A stretch of DNA of 64,000 nucleotides from Aureispira sp. CCB-E (GTDB lineage: Bacteria; Bacteroidota; Bacteroidia; Chitinophagales; Saprospiraceae). The stretch lies in NCBI RefSeq assembly GCF_031326345.1, contig NZ_CP133671.1, positions 3,100,001 to 3,164,000 of the forward strand, given 5' to 3'. Below, piece after piece: positions 23,760-31,006 of the stretch. Every line of letters begins with the position of its first letter. Position 1 is the stretch's first letter. The translations under genes were made by a program, and so were the position numbers. The notes under the pieces are model-generated. The model worked only from the letters and a program-made list of their open reading frames with translations, searched no databases and was not told where the DNA came from.

Positions 23760-24884
23760 TCATTCTGCTCGTTGTTCTCGAGCATCAAGCATACAGCTAC
23801 GAGTACAATAAGTATGGTTGTGGGATTTGTGAATAAAACCCGTACCACATTGAGGGCAAATACGAGTATATTCCTTCTTTACTTTTTCTATTTCTTGAAG
23901 TTGTTTTTGTTCCACTTCTTCATAATTAATGAAGCCTATTTTATTGATGCTAGGAGCTTGATGAGCATCTTCTGGAACTTGGATTTTTTCTTCCTCTTGA
24001 ACCGAAGAAGGAGTATAAGCAGCTGCTACTTGAGCAATATTCCCTTCCTTTTTCTCCTTCTCACATTCGGTATAATACCACCAAGAAAAGCCCATCGAAA
24101 GTAGAAACAACAACTCAAAACCAATAGCTGCTCGAACCAATTGTGTACTCAATTTTTCTCGCTCCAAAGTCATGGTAGATTTCCTAGATTCAAAATCCTC
24201 CAATGCCTTTTGTTCGATGACTTGGTTCTCGAGTAAAAGAGCCGCTAGAGCAGCGTCTTTTTGTGCTTGAGTCGCTTCAATCTTTTCATTGTATTCTTGG
24301 ACCACTTTAGAATCTTTTCGAGCCAAGCGCCCTTTGTACAACCTAGTATTCCGAAAATTATCCCGTTGTATCTCGAGCGCTGCCATTCGATTATCATAAT
24401 CAGAAACAATCCCTTCAGAAGATTTTAAAACAGGTGCTTGAGGAGTCGCTTCTTCAACCAGTAGGGAAGGGAGAATTTTAGCGCCTTCTATCGAAATGTA
24501 AATACTCGCCCCAACCGCTACGATTGCCAAGAGAGCAGAGAACTTTTCAACTTCTTTGTACTGAAATAAGCCCTTCATCACATCATCGGTTGATTCTCGT
24601 TTGATGACCTCAATCATAACCACTAAAGCAATGGAGCAAGCGATTCGAATCACCCAATGAATGTTGAGAAATAGATAAGAAAGCATGGTGAATGCCGTGG
24701 TTAAACTTGCCAACTGTGCAATCACGCCCATGCCTAAAAAGGCTCGATTTGCCCAAGCAAAACGATGGGCAAAGTTTTTGTGTTCAAATTTCTGTTCTAA
24801 TGTCTTGTTTAAAGACCAATTGAAAATGGCGTAATTTTGAACTTTACGCTGCTTGTTGTGTGGATTTTCTGCAAAAGATGTCAT
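23760..24884 (-). CDS. Four-helix membrane protein with coiled coil and zinc-finger tail, element 1
   Basis: A 374-residue protein. Three helices lie within about residues 48-145 (AFTMLSYLFLN, IACSIALVVMIEVI, FSALLAIVAVGASIYI). A coiled-coil-like charged stretch (about 165-245) follows, then a fourth helix ending FSWWYYTECEKE near 278. The tail has CPQCGTGFIHKSHNHTYC and a further Cys, a C-x2-C, His, C-x3-C pattern that probably binds zinc. Residues IEGAKILPSLL after helix 3 are the same in the element 2 copy (50086-51231). It is the last of the early genes before a terminator. A membrane-tethered DNA or replication partner is a reasonable guess. Confidence 0.7.
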   Translation of the reverse strand: MTSFAENPHNKQRKVQNYAIFNWSLNKTLEQKFEHKNFAHRFAWANRAFLGMGVIAQLASLTTAFTMLSYLFLNIHWVIRIACSIALVVMIEVIKRESTDDVMKGLFQYKEVEKFSALLAIVAVGASIYISIEGAKILPSLLVEEATPQAPVLKSSEGIVSDYDNRMAALEIQRDNFRNTRLYKGRLARKDSKVVQEYNEKIEATQAQKDAALAALLLENQVIEQKALEDFESRKSTMTLEREKLSTQLVRAAIGFELLFLLSMGFSWWYYTECEKEKKEGNIAQVAAAYTPSSVQEEEKIQVPEDAHQAPSINKIGFINYEEVEQKQLQEIEKVKKEYTRICPQCGTGFIHKSHNHTYCTRSCMLDAREQRAE

Positions 24885-24919
24885 AAATTTGTTTTTTAAG
24901 AATTTGTCTAAGAGGGTCC

Positions 24920-25297
24920 CTAGTTGCCGCTAGGGATCCTTTTTTTATGCTGGTCAAATTGTTCCAATTGTACTTTGATTTCGTAGAAGATCGTCCTTAA
25001 ATAAAGATCACTTGGGTCGTCGTTGTAAAGCAGCTCTTCCAAAGCATATTTTTCTGTTGGTGTGAGTTGGATTCGATAGATTTTAGCTTCGTTTTGCCAG
25101 TGTTTCTCCTGTCGTTTGCTGATTTTGATAATAATCTGAATTAAGGCAGCTCTCCAACCTTTTTGTATAAAATCATCCGCAGGCTCTGGAGCAGAGAAGG
25201 GGAGCAGCATTTTTGCCAAGTAGATCCAATCTTTCAAAGTCAGTTTGATTGGAATATGTAGAACCTTGATTTGCTCAATGGCTTGATAATAGGTCAT
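24920..25297 (-). CDS. 125-residue early protein, element 1
   Basis: No family recognised. Soluble, with IPIKLTLKDWIYLAKMLLPF near the start and IQIIIKISKRQEKHWQNEAKIYRIQLTPTEKYALEELL in the middle. The element 2 copy (51593-52000) matches: IPLQLQRSHWQQLHGWLSNY, then ALTQIYIKVSKQLETL and LTPLEKYCFRYVF. It overlaps the upstream gene by 4 bases, which indicates translational coupling. It belongs to the early replication-like operon. Confidence 0.65.
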   Translation of the reverse strand: MTYYQAIEQIKVLHIPIKLTLKDWIYLAKMLLPFSAPEPADDFIQKGWRAALIQIIIKISKRQEKHWQNEAKIYRIQLTPTEKYALEELLYNDDPSDLYLRTIFYEIKVQLEQFDQHKKRIPSGN

Positions 25298-25779
25298 ACT
25301 CTAAAAAATTGTCCTTTGATAAAATTATGCGTGTGTTGTCCGTTTTGGTAGACCATAATCCGCTCTACGTCTTGATTCCAATATTGAGGCGTTTCATCCA
25401 GTCGTTCAATTGGCATACTCAAGCCTTTGGTGCGACCTGTTTTTAATTTGTAAGCCGCTTTGTAAATGATATAAAGCTTTAGCTTAATGCTGCCTAAGAG
25501 CTGTTGAAAAGCTTCTTTACTCAAGGCTTGATCCTGCTTTTGAGGGTGGTAATAAGCGTTGATTTTACCCGTTTTGTTATCATACAAAACCGCCCATTCA
25601 AATACTTTTCCTTTAAGAAAAACACGCTCCAAGCGATGAATGCCCAAGCTTGGGTTTTGAGGGGTTTTAGCATCCAACGAATAGCGTTTGATTGGGGTGG
25701 GGTTACCTGGTGTTTTGATTAATAAATAACTTAAAGAATCTCTTTTGATTTTAAATTCGGTTTTGGTACTACTAGCCAT
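25294..25779 (-). CDS. 161-residue early protein, element 1
   Basis: No family recognised. Conserved with 52028-52495 of element 2 along the second half: YYHPQKQDQALSKEAF/YYHPKTGVERLDLKTY, LYIIYKAAYKLKTGRTKG/LYIIPTSSYKRKTGIEKG and QYWNQDVERIMVYQNG/QYWTKDVLRIDVYLEG. Mixed alpha/beta and soluble. It lies between the initiator-like gene and the 125-residue gene in both copies, so a replication accessory is the simplest guess. Confidence 0.65.
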   Translation of the reverse strand: MASSTKTEFKIKRDSLSYLLIKTPGNPTPIKRYSLDAKTPQNPSLGIHRLERVFLKGKVFEWAVLYDNKTGKINAYYHPQKQDQALSKEAFQQLLGSIKLKLYIIYKAAYKLKTGRTKGLSMPIERLDETPQYWNQDVERIMVYQNGQHTHNFIKGQFFRV

Positions 25780-25781
25780 AA

Positions 25782-27269
25782 TTAAGAGAGTTGATTTGAA
25801 AAAATAGGTTGTAAACGATCTTTGAATTTTCGAATGAGTTTTTGTTTTTGAGCGGCACTCATACAGGGAGGTGCTTGTGCAATCATGCCCCTCAATTTTC
25901 TCCAGGCTTTTTCGGTGACACGCATTGCATACGGTGTCTTACCATCCTGTAAGGCTTGCAAGGCTGAAGTATGTGCTTGGTTGATTTGCTCCATCACCAT
26001 TTGATAATAAGAGAGGCTTCGATTTTTGGGACTAAACTTGGTATAGATAGTATTAAAATCATCTTTAGAATAGCCCAGTGCACGATCCCAATGCTTAGAA
26101 ATGAAATATTGAGTTGGCGCAAAGATTTTGTCCATATAATCATTCTTTAAAGCATTTTCTCGTTGTTTTTGAATGGCTTCGGACACAATTCTAAGAGCCG
26201 ATAGCTCAATATTGGGCAGTTTTTTGGCAAACCACTCGTTCAACATCTTCCATTGATACTTTGGATTCTTGGCCAAACCTTTGAAATAAGCAGAATCCTT
26301 GAATTGCTCGAGCTTTTGTTTGCGAAACAGGCGCACATGATCCTCTACCAAGCGCAAATGCGAGCGGAGCAGGTCAACGGCTTGCTCTGTTTGAGCGACA
26401 TTGAAATTTTTGCCGCCCCAAAGTGCGACTCGAGCTTGCTCAAAGAGCTGACGAGCCAAAAAATCTTCTTTGTTGCTGCTCGGAATGAAGACTTTTTGCA
26501 CAAAATTGTTCGGCAAAAGATTTGGAGGACAATTGGAAATTGACTTGCTTCCCTGCTCTGCACCTGAGATAATCTTGTGATTTAGCTCTGCGCTAGCAGA
26601 AGCCTTATCCACAACTCCTGTTGGTGTTGTATTATATTGTTTTAAAGTATCTATATTATCTAGTATAGACATCTGCGGAAAAGATGTCCTTCTATCCGCA
26701 GCATCAAGGGGCTGAGCAGCATCAGAACGAGAGGAGCCCAAGGCTTCATTTGCCTCTATTTCGCCCCAAACTAGCAACTCATAATTCAGAATCAACTTAA
26801 ATTTTCCACGTCCTCTAGGATCCTCATGCATGGGCAAAGGATACGCTTTTCCTGTGTGCATAAAGTTGACCTTCTGCACCAAAATTTTAGCCTCTAAGAG
26901 CTTTTGAATACAAGAGCGCACCGTGCGCCCACTAATTTGGAGTAGGGGACGAGCGGCTTGCTGGTTGACCATCGTGGCCAGGTACTCGTTGTTGGCAAAG
27001 CAAAAGAATTCTTGTTGGTGTATCGACCAATCAAAAACATTGGGCTGCTCGGTTTTCATGGCTTCCATGGTGCGAGGCATCAGCGACAAGATTGCTTGTA
27101 GGACATCGTGTACACTAGAAACCATACCACCTCGTTTGTGCGTACGAAGCCACTTTCGTTGATAGATCTCCATCAAATCATAAATCTTTTCCAAGCTGGC
27201 TTTTCGGTCCAGTAGATCGTAGATAGAGAATTGATGAAACTTGGTTAAAAATTGGGCGTGTTGCGCCAT
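25782..27269 (-). CDS. Replication-initiator-like winged-helix protein, element 1
   Basis: A 495-residue soluble protein. The N-terminal third looks like a replication initiator domain with a winged helix: FFCFANNEYLATMVN, then ISGRTVRSCIQKLLEAKILV as the recognition part near 130-150, VNFMHTGKAYPLP and a GRGKFKLILNYELLVWG wing. The middle is low complexity and the C-terminal 220 residues are helical. The element 2 copy (52458-53915) shares the FCF, GRGKFQLWINPEVL and VNYVQTGHRNPFP segments. No polymerase, primase or helicase motif is visible, so replication would depend on host enzymes. A conserved hairpin and tRNA-like element precede it in both copies. Confidence 0.6.
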   Translation of the reverse strand: MAQHAQFLTKFHQFSIYDLLDRKASLEKIYDLMEIYQRKWLRTHKRGGMVSSVHDVLQAILSLMPRTMEAMKTEQPNVFDWSIHQQEFFCFANNEYLATMVNQQAARPLLQISGRTVRSCIQKLLEAKILVQKVNFMHTGKAYPLPMHEDPRGRGKFKLILNYELLVWGEIEANEALGSSRSDAAQPLDAADRRTSFPQMSILDNIDTLKQYNTTPTGVVDKASASAELNHKIISGAEQGSKSISNCPPNLLPNNFVQKVFIPSSNKEDFLARQLFEQARVALWGGKNFNVAQTEQAVDLLRSHLRLVEDHVRLFRKQKLEQFKDSAYFKGLAKNPKYQWKMLNEWFAKKLPNIELSALRIVSEAIQKQRENALKNDYMDKIFAPTQYFISKHWDRALGYSKDDFNTIYTKFSPKNRSLSYYQMVMEQINQAHTSALQALQDGKTPYAMRVTEKAWRKLRGMIAQAPPCMSAAQKQKLIRKFKDRLQPIFSNQLS

Positions 27270-27321
27270 ATTGTTATTCTGTTTAAAGCTTAAAAAATGG
27301 CACAGCCTTGCAGCTGTACCT

Positions 27322-27338
27322 CGGCATATAAGTCGCCG
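27322..27338 (-). promoter_or_regulatory. Conserved CGGC...GCCG stem-loop upstream of initiator-like gene, element 1
   Basis: The minus strand reads CGGCGACTTATATGCCG, a 4-bp CGGC/GCCG stem, preceded by GTTA. The same 17 bases with one change (CGGCGACGTATATGCCG) stand at 53983-53999 in element 2, also shortly upstream of the initiator-like gene. It could be an origin site, a protein-binding site or a leader structure. Confidence 0.6.
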
Positions 27339-27369
27339 TAACTATACAAGTAAAAACTTGCTACCCTGT

Positions 27370-27444
27370 GACCAGAAGGAGAGTCGAACTCCTTTGATTG
27401 CTGCGGATAGACAATCTTCCCCGCCTGATCGTTTTGATGTGGTT
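27370..27444 (-). ncRNA. tRNA-like element with intact T-arm, element 1
   Basis: On the minus strand AGGAG-TTCGACT-CTCCT is a perfect 5-bp T-arm with a canonical loop, followed at once by TCTGGTC. The 5' side AACCACA pairs with it at only five of seven positions, and no normal D-arm or 7-base anticodon loop can be drawn (the best hairpin is GATTG/CAATC with an 11-base loop). At 75 bases it has tRNA length but is degenerate or tRNA-mimicking. The element 2 counterpart is at 54030-54092. Confidence 0.5.
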
Positions 27445-27502
27445 GTAGGGTTTTAAGATTGGGTACAAACCACTTGCACCCAATCCAATGAATAAAATGT
27501 TG

Positions 27503-27850
27503 CTACGGAAACGAAGCCGCATGCCGAAGGTTATCGGTCTGATAATCCTCCACTTCTTGTTTTACAAAAAACAAATAGCCGCTTTTTTTGTACTTGCGTC
27601 CATTGAGTTTCCCTTCCTCATTGAGCTTTCTTACAGTTCTAGGCTGTAAGCCTAGTAAGTGTGCCGCTTCAGCTGTATTGATAATGCTCTTGTCTTTGAT
27701 GAGTAAGAGTTTCAGCTCTTCTTTGAACTCCTCCTTCACTTCCTCCTTAATTTCGTCCTTTACTTCCTCTTTTAGTTCTTCCCGAAGTTCTGCTCGAAGT
27801 TCTGCTTTGAGCTGTAGTTTTAATGCTTCTACAAAGTTTTGATCCATCAT
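27503..27850 (-). CDS. Coiled-coil plus helix-turn-helix (MerR/excisionase-like) protein, element 1
   Basis: A 115-residue protein. Residues 10-50 form a Lys/Glu repeat (AELREELKEEVKDEIKEEV) likely to be a charged helix or coiled coil. The C-terminal part is an HTH_17-type domain: NTAEAAHLLGLQPRTVRKLNEEGKL followed by a GRKYKKSGYLFF wing. Element 2 has a matching domain (55482-55787, TEKAAILLCVKPRTIRKYNYEGKL) without the long charged repeat. It probably regulates early genes or excision. Confidence 0.75.
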   Translation of the reverse strand: MMDQNFVEALKLQLKAELRAELREELKEEVKDEIKEEVKEEFKEELKLLLIKDKSIINTAEAAHLLGLQPRTVRKLNEEGKLNGRKYKKSGYLFFVKQEVEDYQTDNLRHAASFP

Positions 27851-27883
27851 ATTAATCTTAATTTTTTGGATGGATTTCCATGA

Positions 27884-28144
27884 TTATGATTGAATAAAAG
27901 AATGTTGTCGAATGGTTATTGTATCAATGCCTAACTCAAATTGTTCGACCAATTCAATGGCTTTTATTTCTAATAGTTTTTCCAGTTTTAATACGACCTC
28001 ATAAGGCGTATTGGCTGGCGTTTTGAGCAAGCGAGTAAGCTTGTTTTGGCTAATGCCTAAGGTGGTGTTTAGTGCTTCGTATTGGTCAATCGAAAGGTTT
28101 TGTCTTAGGAATTGACAAAAAGTTGGTGTTTCAAAATCGGTCAT
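27884..28144 (-). CDS. Small HTH-like regulator, first early gene of element 1
   Basis: An 86-residue protein: LSIDQYEALNTTLGISQNKLTRLLKTPANTPYEVVLKLEKLL resembles a lambda-repressor-type HTH, ending LVEQFELGIDTITIRQ. The element 2 copy (55798-56073) keeps LPSQLEASARMTTMRLQKP and LVDQYEIGFDVLTVREY. It opens the leftward early operon. A 7-codon frame beginning in the upstream hairpin ends at a TGA that overlaps its ATG (ATGA), which could couple translation. Confidence 0.65.
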   Translation of the reverse strand: MTDFETPTFCQFLRQNLSIDQYEALNTTLGISQNKLTRLLKTPANTPYEVVLKLEKLLEIKAIELVEQFELGIDTITIRQHSFIQS

Positions 28145-28292
28145 AAAATTTGTTGTTTGGGCATGGCTTCGCCCTACCGCTTAAAAGCAGTGACAAGCCA
28201 CATGAATAAAATAAGTGAAAGCATCAACTCGCTTTAACATTTGCTGAGTTCACAAACAAAGGAGCTAATACATTAAAATTTATTTGTTTTGT

Positions 28293-28368
28293 TGGACGCT
28301 AGAAGTCGCCTTCTAGTTGTTGATCCTCCATCCTCATAAAATCTCAACAATACCACTCGGTACGCCCA
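28293..28368 (-). ncRNA. Structured RNA with tRNA-like closing stem and GCGA tetraloop, element 1
   Basis: Minus strand: closing stem TGGGCGT/GCGTCCA (7 bp, two of them G-U), an unpaired ACCGAGTGGTA, stem TTGTTGA/TCAACAA around a purine-rich loop with TGAGGATGGAGGA, and hairpin CTAGAAG-GCGA-CTTCTAG abutting the closing stem. The element 2 homologue (56338-56407) has the same fold with compensating changes. It lies 150 bases upstream of the first early gene, so it may be a leader regulator or a free RNA. Confidence 0.65.
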
Positions 28369-28424
28369 AAACCATTCATCCTAGTATGAAATGTTATTTT
28401 TTTAGGTTCGATTCTCGGATTTTC

Positions 28425-28522
28425 GTTTACATTTGTTTACATTAGTCTACATAAATTTTTACTATCTATTCAATAGAGTAGACTTTTGTATCTATTTATT
28501 AAGATTTTGTATCTATTTATTA
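28425..28522. promoter_or_regulatory. Phased operator-like repeats, element 1
   Basis: Three adjacent 10-mers, GTTTACATTT, GTTTACATTA and GTCTACATAA (28425-28454), are followed by an inverted GTAGACT (28478-28484) and by two exact 18-base direct repeats starting TTTTGTATC (28484-28501 and 28505-28522, period 21). Spacing of 10 and 21 bp puts sites on one face of the helix. They stand between the repressor gene and the early operon. The rest of 28145-28702 is AT-rich with no gene. Confidence 0.7.
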
Positions 28523-28702
28523 CAATAAATGTTCGTATTAATTAGGTTCATAACATAAGAACAATGTTTTTTAGAATTTGTAACTTTTTAGTTCTATTGT
28601 GTTTCGTTTGTATTACAAATATGAACTAAAAATTTATAAAATCAAATTTTTGGTAACAAAAAAAAACTTTTTTTAGCTTTTTATTTTAATAATTATTATT
28701 TA

Positions 28703-29077
28703 ATGTCTATAAATCAAAGGTTTAAAGAAATTGTATCTGCACTCGAAATTAATGCAAGTCAGCTTGCAAAGAAATTAGATGTAACTCGACCGACAATTAC
28801 ACGGATAATTAATGGTGTTAATGAGCCAAGTGCTAAAATTTTAGCGCCATTATTAAAGGCGTATCCTCAATTAGATATCAAATGGTTATTAATAGGAGAG
28901 GGGGAAATGTTTTTAAAGCCTCAGGTAGAGGTAAATGAAGTTGACAAGGATTATTTAGATCGCTTGGCAGATAGCTTAGAAAGAGAAAATACGATGCTTA
29001 GAAAAGAGGTTAATGGGCTAGCTGAAGAATTAGATCGGATTAGGAAAATAGTAGAAGCACTACCAGACGAGGATTAA
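28703..29077 (+). CDS. XRE-family repressor, element 1
   Basis: A 124-residue protein with a lambda-repressor-like HTH at about 5-60: LEINASQLAKKLDVTRPTITRIINGVNEPS, then PLLKAYPQLDIKWLLIGEG, the usual end of this domain in Bacteroidota. The C-terminus is a short coiled coil (YLDRLADSLERENTMLRKEVNGL) that should dimerise it. No peptidase domain for SOS cleavage. It is divergent from the early operon across the operator repeats, the classic layout for a lysogeny repressor. Confidence 0.85.
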   Translation: MSINQRFKEIVSALEINASQLAKKLDVTRPTITRIINGVNEPSAKILAPLLKAYPQLDIKWLLIGEGEMFLKPQVEVNEVDKDYLDRLADSLERENTMLRKEVNGLAEELDRIRKIVEALPDED

Positions 29078-29302
29078 AAATACATCTTCAAAATAGTTAT
29101 TATAAAGATGTTAATAATCTACTAATTGAATAAGAATGAATTAAACGAAAATGGGCGGTAATGTCGATAAATAAAGCGTTATAGCGTTTTGATTTTTGAT
29201 AACTTTTTACTTTAAATATGAATCTTTTTGCTGTCTGATCCGTTGTATTAAGTCCCTTATTGTATGGTTTAACTAATCGGCTAAATCCTGTACAATTACT
29301 TA

Positions 29303-29443
29303 ATGAAAACAAATCTAAAACTAAAAGATGCGTTGTTACAACAACTATCTGAGCTTGACACACGCATCAAACAGACAGAAAACAAGATTGCTAACCAAAA
29401 GATTGAACGACTTGTAAAATTGAAACGGTCTTCAAAAAAATGA
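29303..29443 (+). CDS. 46-residue coiled-coil protein
   Basis: A short frame MKTNLKLKDALLQQLSELD with heptad pattern continuing TRIKQTENKIANQKIERLVKL, ending KRSSKK. It has a normal start codon and is followed one base later by a strong terminator, which supports expression. No counterpart in element 2. Function unknown. Confidence 0.5.
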   Translation: MKTNLKLKDALLQQLSELDTRIKQTENKIANQKIERLVKLKRSSKK

Positions 29444-29444
29444 G

Positions 29445-29479
29445 AACAGCAGCAAGGAATTGATTTCTTTGCTGCTGTT
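29445..29479 (+). terminator. Rho-independent terminator
   Basis: AACAGCAGCAA pairs with TTGCTGCTGTT, extended inward by GGAA/TTTC pairing, and a tract of seven or more T follows from 29478. Confidence 0.9.
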
Positions 29480-29583
29480 TTTTTGTTTTATGTGTTGTGG
29501 TTTTCTTATTTTTTGTGTATATTATATTGCATATACAAGTGTGCTAGCAGCTATAAAATATATCTTTTAGGGAAGGAATCTTT

Positions 29584-30624
29584 TTAAAATTTACCAAAAA
29601 ACTTCTCTATTGCCTCAAGTAATTCTTTATCAAATTTAAGTGGTTCCAAAAGTTCCTTAAGTTTTATTAAAGCTTTTTTATCATCTTCTAATTCCTTTGG
29701 AGTTACCGTTCTTTCATATAATGGTTTATTTCTTAAATATCCGTTTACTCCACTTTCATTACCTATTATATAAGTTAAAGCATTGTCATATTCCTGAGTA
29801 TTAAGTATCATACTTTCCATAGATGATATATTTTCATTATCAAATCTCCTTAAGATAACATTATTTTCTTCTTTAGAACCTGAAATACTTTTAGGCGAAA
29901 TTATAACTTGATGTTTATTATCAATTGGTAATCTTATAAAATTGTCCTTATCAAAAGGTATTATTTTAGAACCATCCATATTAGACATTATTACAGGATT
30001 ATCACTAGTAATAAATTCATGGTCACCACTTAATTTAATAACAGTAATACTGTCATCTAACCTTGCATTTACAAGCATAAATGTATATTTCAAATGTTCC
30101 AATAAATATGCTTGATGGTGCTTTTGCCTAACTTCCTCAATAACATCTTCAAGAGATTTATTTTCACAATCTACAAACTCTCCATCTGGTAATTGGATTT
30201 TCTTTTCTTTTGAGTTTTCAAGTAATCTATAACTTTCGGTTAATGCACTCTTCCAAACTTCATTATGTTTATTTACCCATATGGGGTTTCTATAGTATAT
30301 ACTAAGTATTGTCGTAACAATTTTATACTTTTCATCATCAGTTATTTGAATTTTACTAGCATCAGTTAGAAGCTCATAAACTTCTTCATAGTCTGATTCT
30401 ATGTTGTCAGCATAAAATTTTTCAATCATCTGTTGCTCTTCTATAGTTTTTCCTTCCAATGAATAGAAATGCTTTTGTACAGCTATTTTTGCTGTATTAG
30501 TTAAAAAATTACGTTCATTTTCTTTATCATAAACATATACTTGAACTTTTTTTTTCCCAACTATACCAAAGTTTTTCAAGTATGTTCTAGGAACGAAATG
30601 TTGTCTAATTGTGCCTTTACCCAT
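29584..30624 (-). CDS. DUF4238 family protein, cargo of element 1
   Basis: A 346-residue protein starting MGKGTIRQHFVPRTYLKNFG; the QHFVPxxYLxxF signature near the N-terminus and a central FITSDNPVI (about 205-213) mark DUF4238. This domain is common in mobile and defence islands of bacteria and has no established activity to my knowledge. It is AT-rich compared with the element genes, lies between the repressor and the integrase, and has no counterpart in element 2. Cargo with a defence-like role is inference. Confidence 0.75.
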   Translation of the reverse strand: MGKGTIRQHFVPRTYLKNFGIVGKKKVQVYVYDKENERNFLTNTAKIAVQKHFYSLEGKTIEEQQMIEKFYADNIESDYEEVYELLTDASKIQITDDEKYKIVTTILSIYYRNPIWVNKHNEVWKSALTESYRLLENSKEKKIQLPDGEFVDCENKSLEDVIEEVRQKHHQAYLLEHLKYTFMLVNARLDDSITVIKLSGDHEFITSDNPVIMSNMDGSKIIPFDKDNFIRLPIDNKHQVIISPKSISGSKEENNVILRRFDNENISSMESMILNTQEYDNALTYIIGNESGVNGYLRNKPLYERTVTPKELEDDKKALIKLKELLEPLKFDKELLEAIEKFFGKF

Positions 30625-31006
30625 TTTGCTAATTTTTATTTTTTATCAAAAAATACGATTTATGATAAAATCTAATAAACATTATTTTGTATGATTTCCC
30701 TTTAAATTTTAAATAAATGTATAATGCTTTATTCTCTCATTGAGTTCCATTTTTTATCTTTTTCAGCAAAAAAAATCACTCAAAAATATTAATTCAAATA
30801 CAACAAGTACTAATAATCATATAATGCTCAAAATAACAGCTGCTGACAAAGTGTTTTTTATACTGCATTTAAGAAGTATTTATGTTTTTTAATATGCATA
30901 TTGCGTTTATTAATAGAGGGTATGAAGATAGGAGTTCTTCTATATAAAGCTTTCAGAATAGTTTAAAAACAAGCAGTAAAACAACTATTTTACTGTCTGT
31001 ATAATC
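30625..31006. other. Gene-free stretch between DUF4238 and integrase
   Basis: About 380 bases of AT-rich sequence. I see no frame, hairpin or repeat of note; promoter elements for the DUF4238 gene must lie here. Confidence 0.5.

Noticed and set aside
27370-27444. Canonical tRNA gene
   Set aside because: T-arm is perfect, but acceptor has mismatches and no D-arm or 7-base anticodon loop can be drawn; kept as tRNA-like only.
9867-28144. Tailed prophage
   Set aside because: No terminase large subunit, portal, head protease, tape measure or baseplate gene can be found in either copy.
9867-28144. Conjugative element (ICE)
   Set aside because: No relaxase, coupling protein of normal size or Tra genes are seen; the small ATPase lacks the domains of VirD4 or VirB4.
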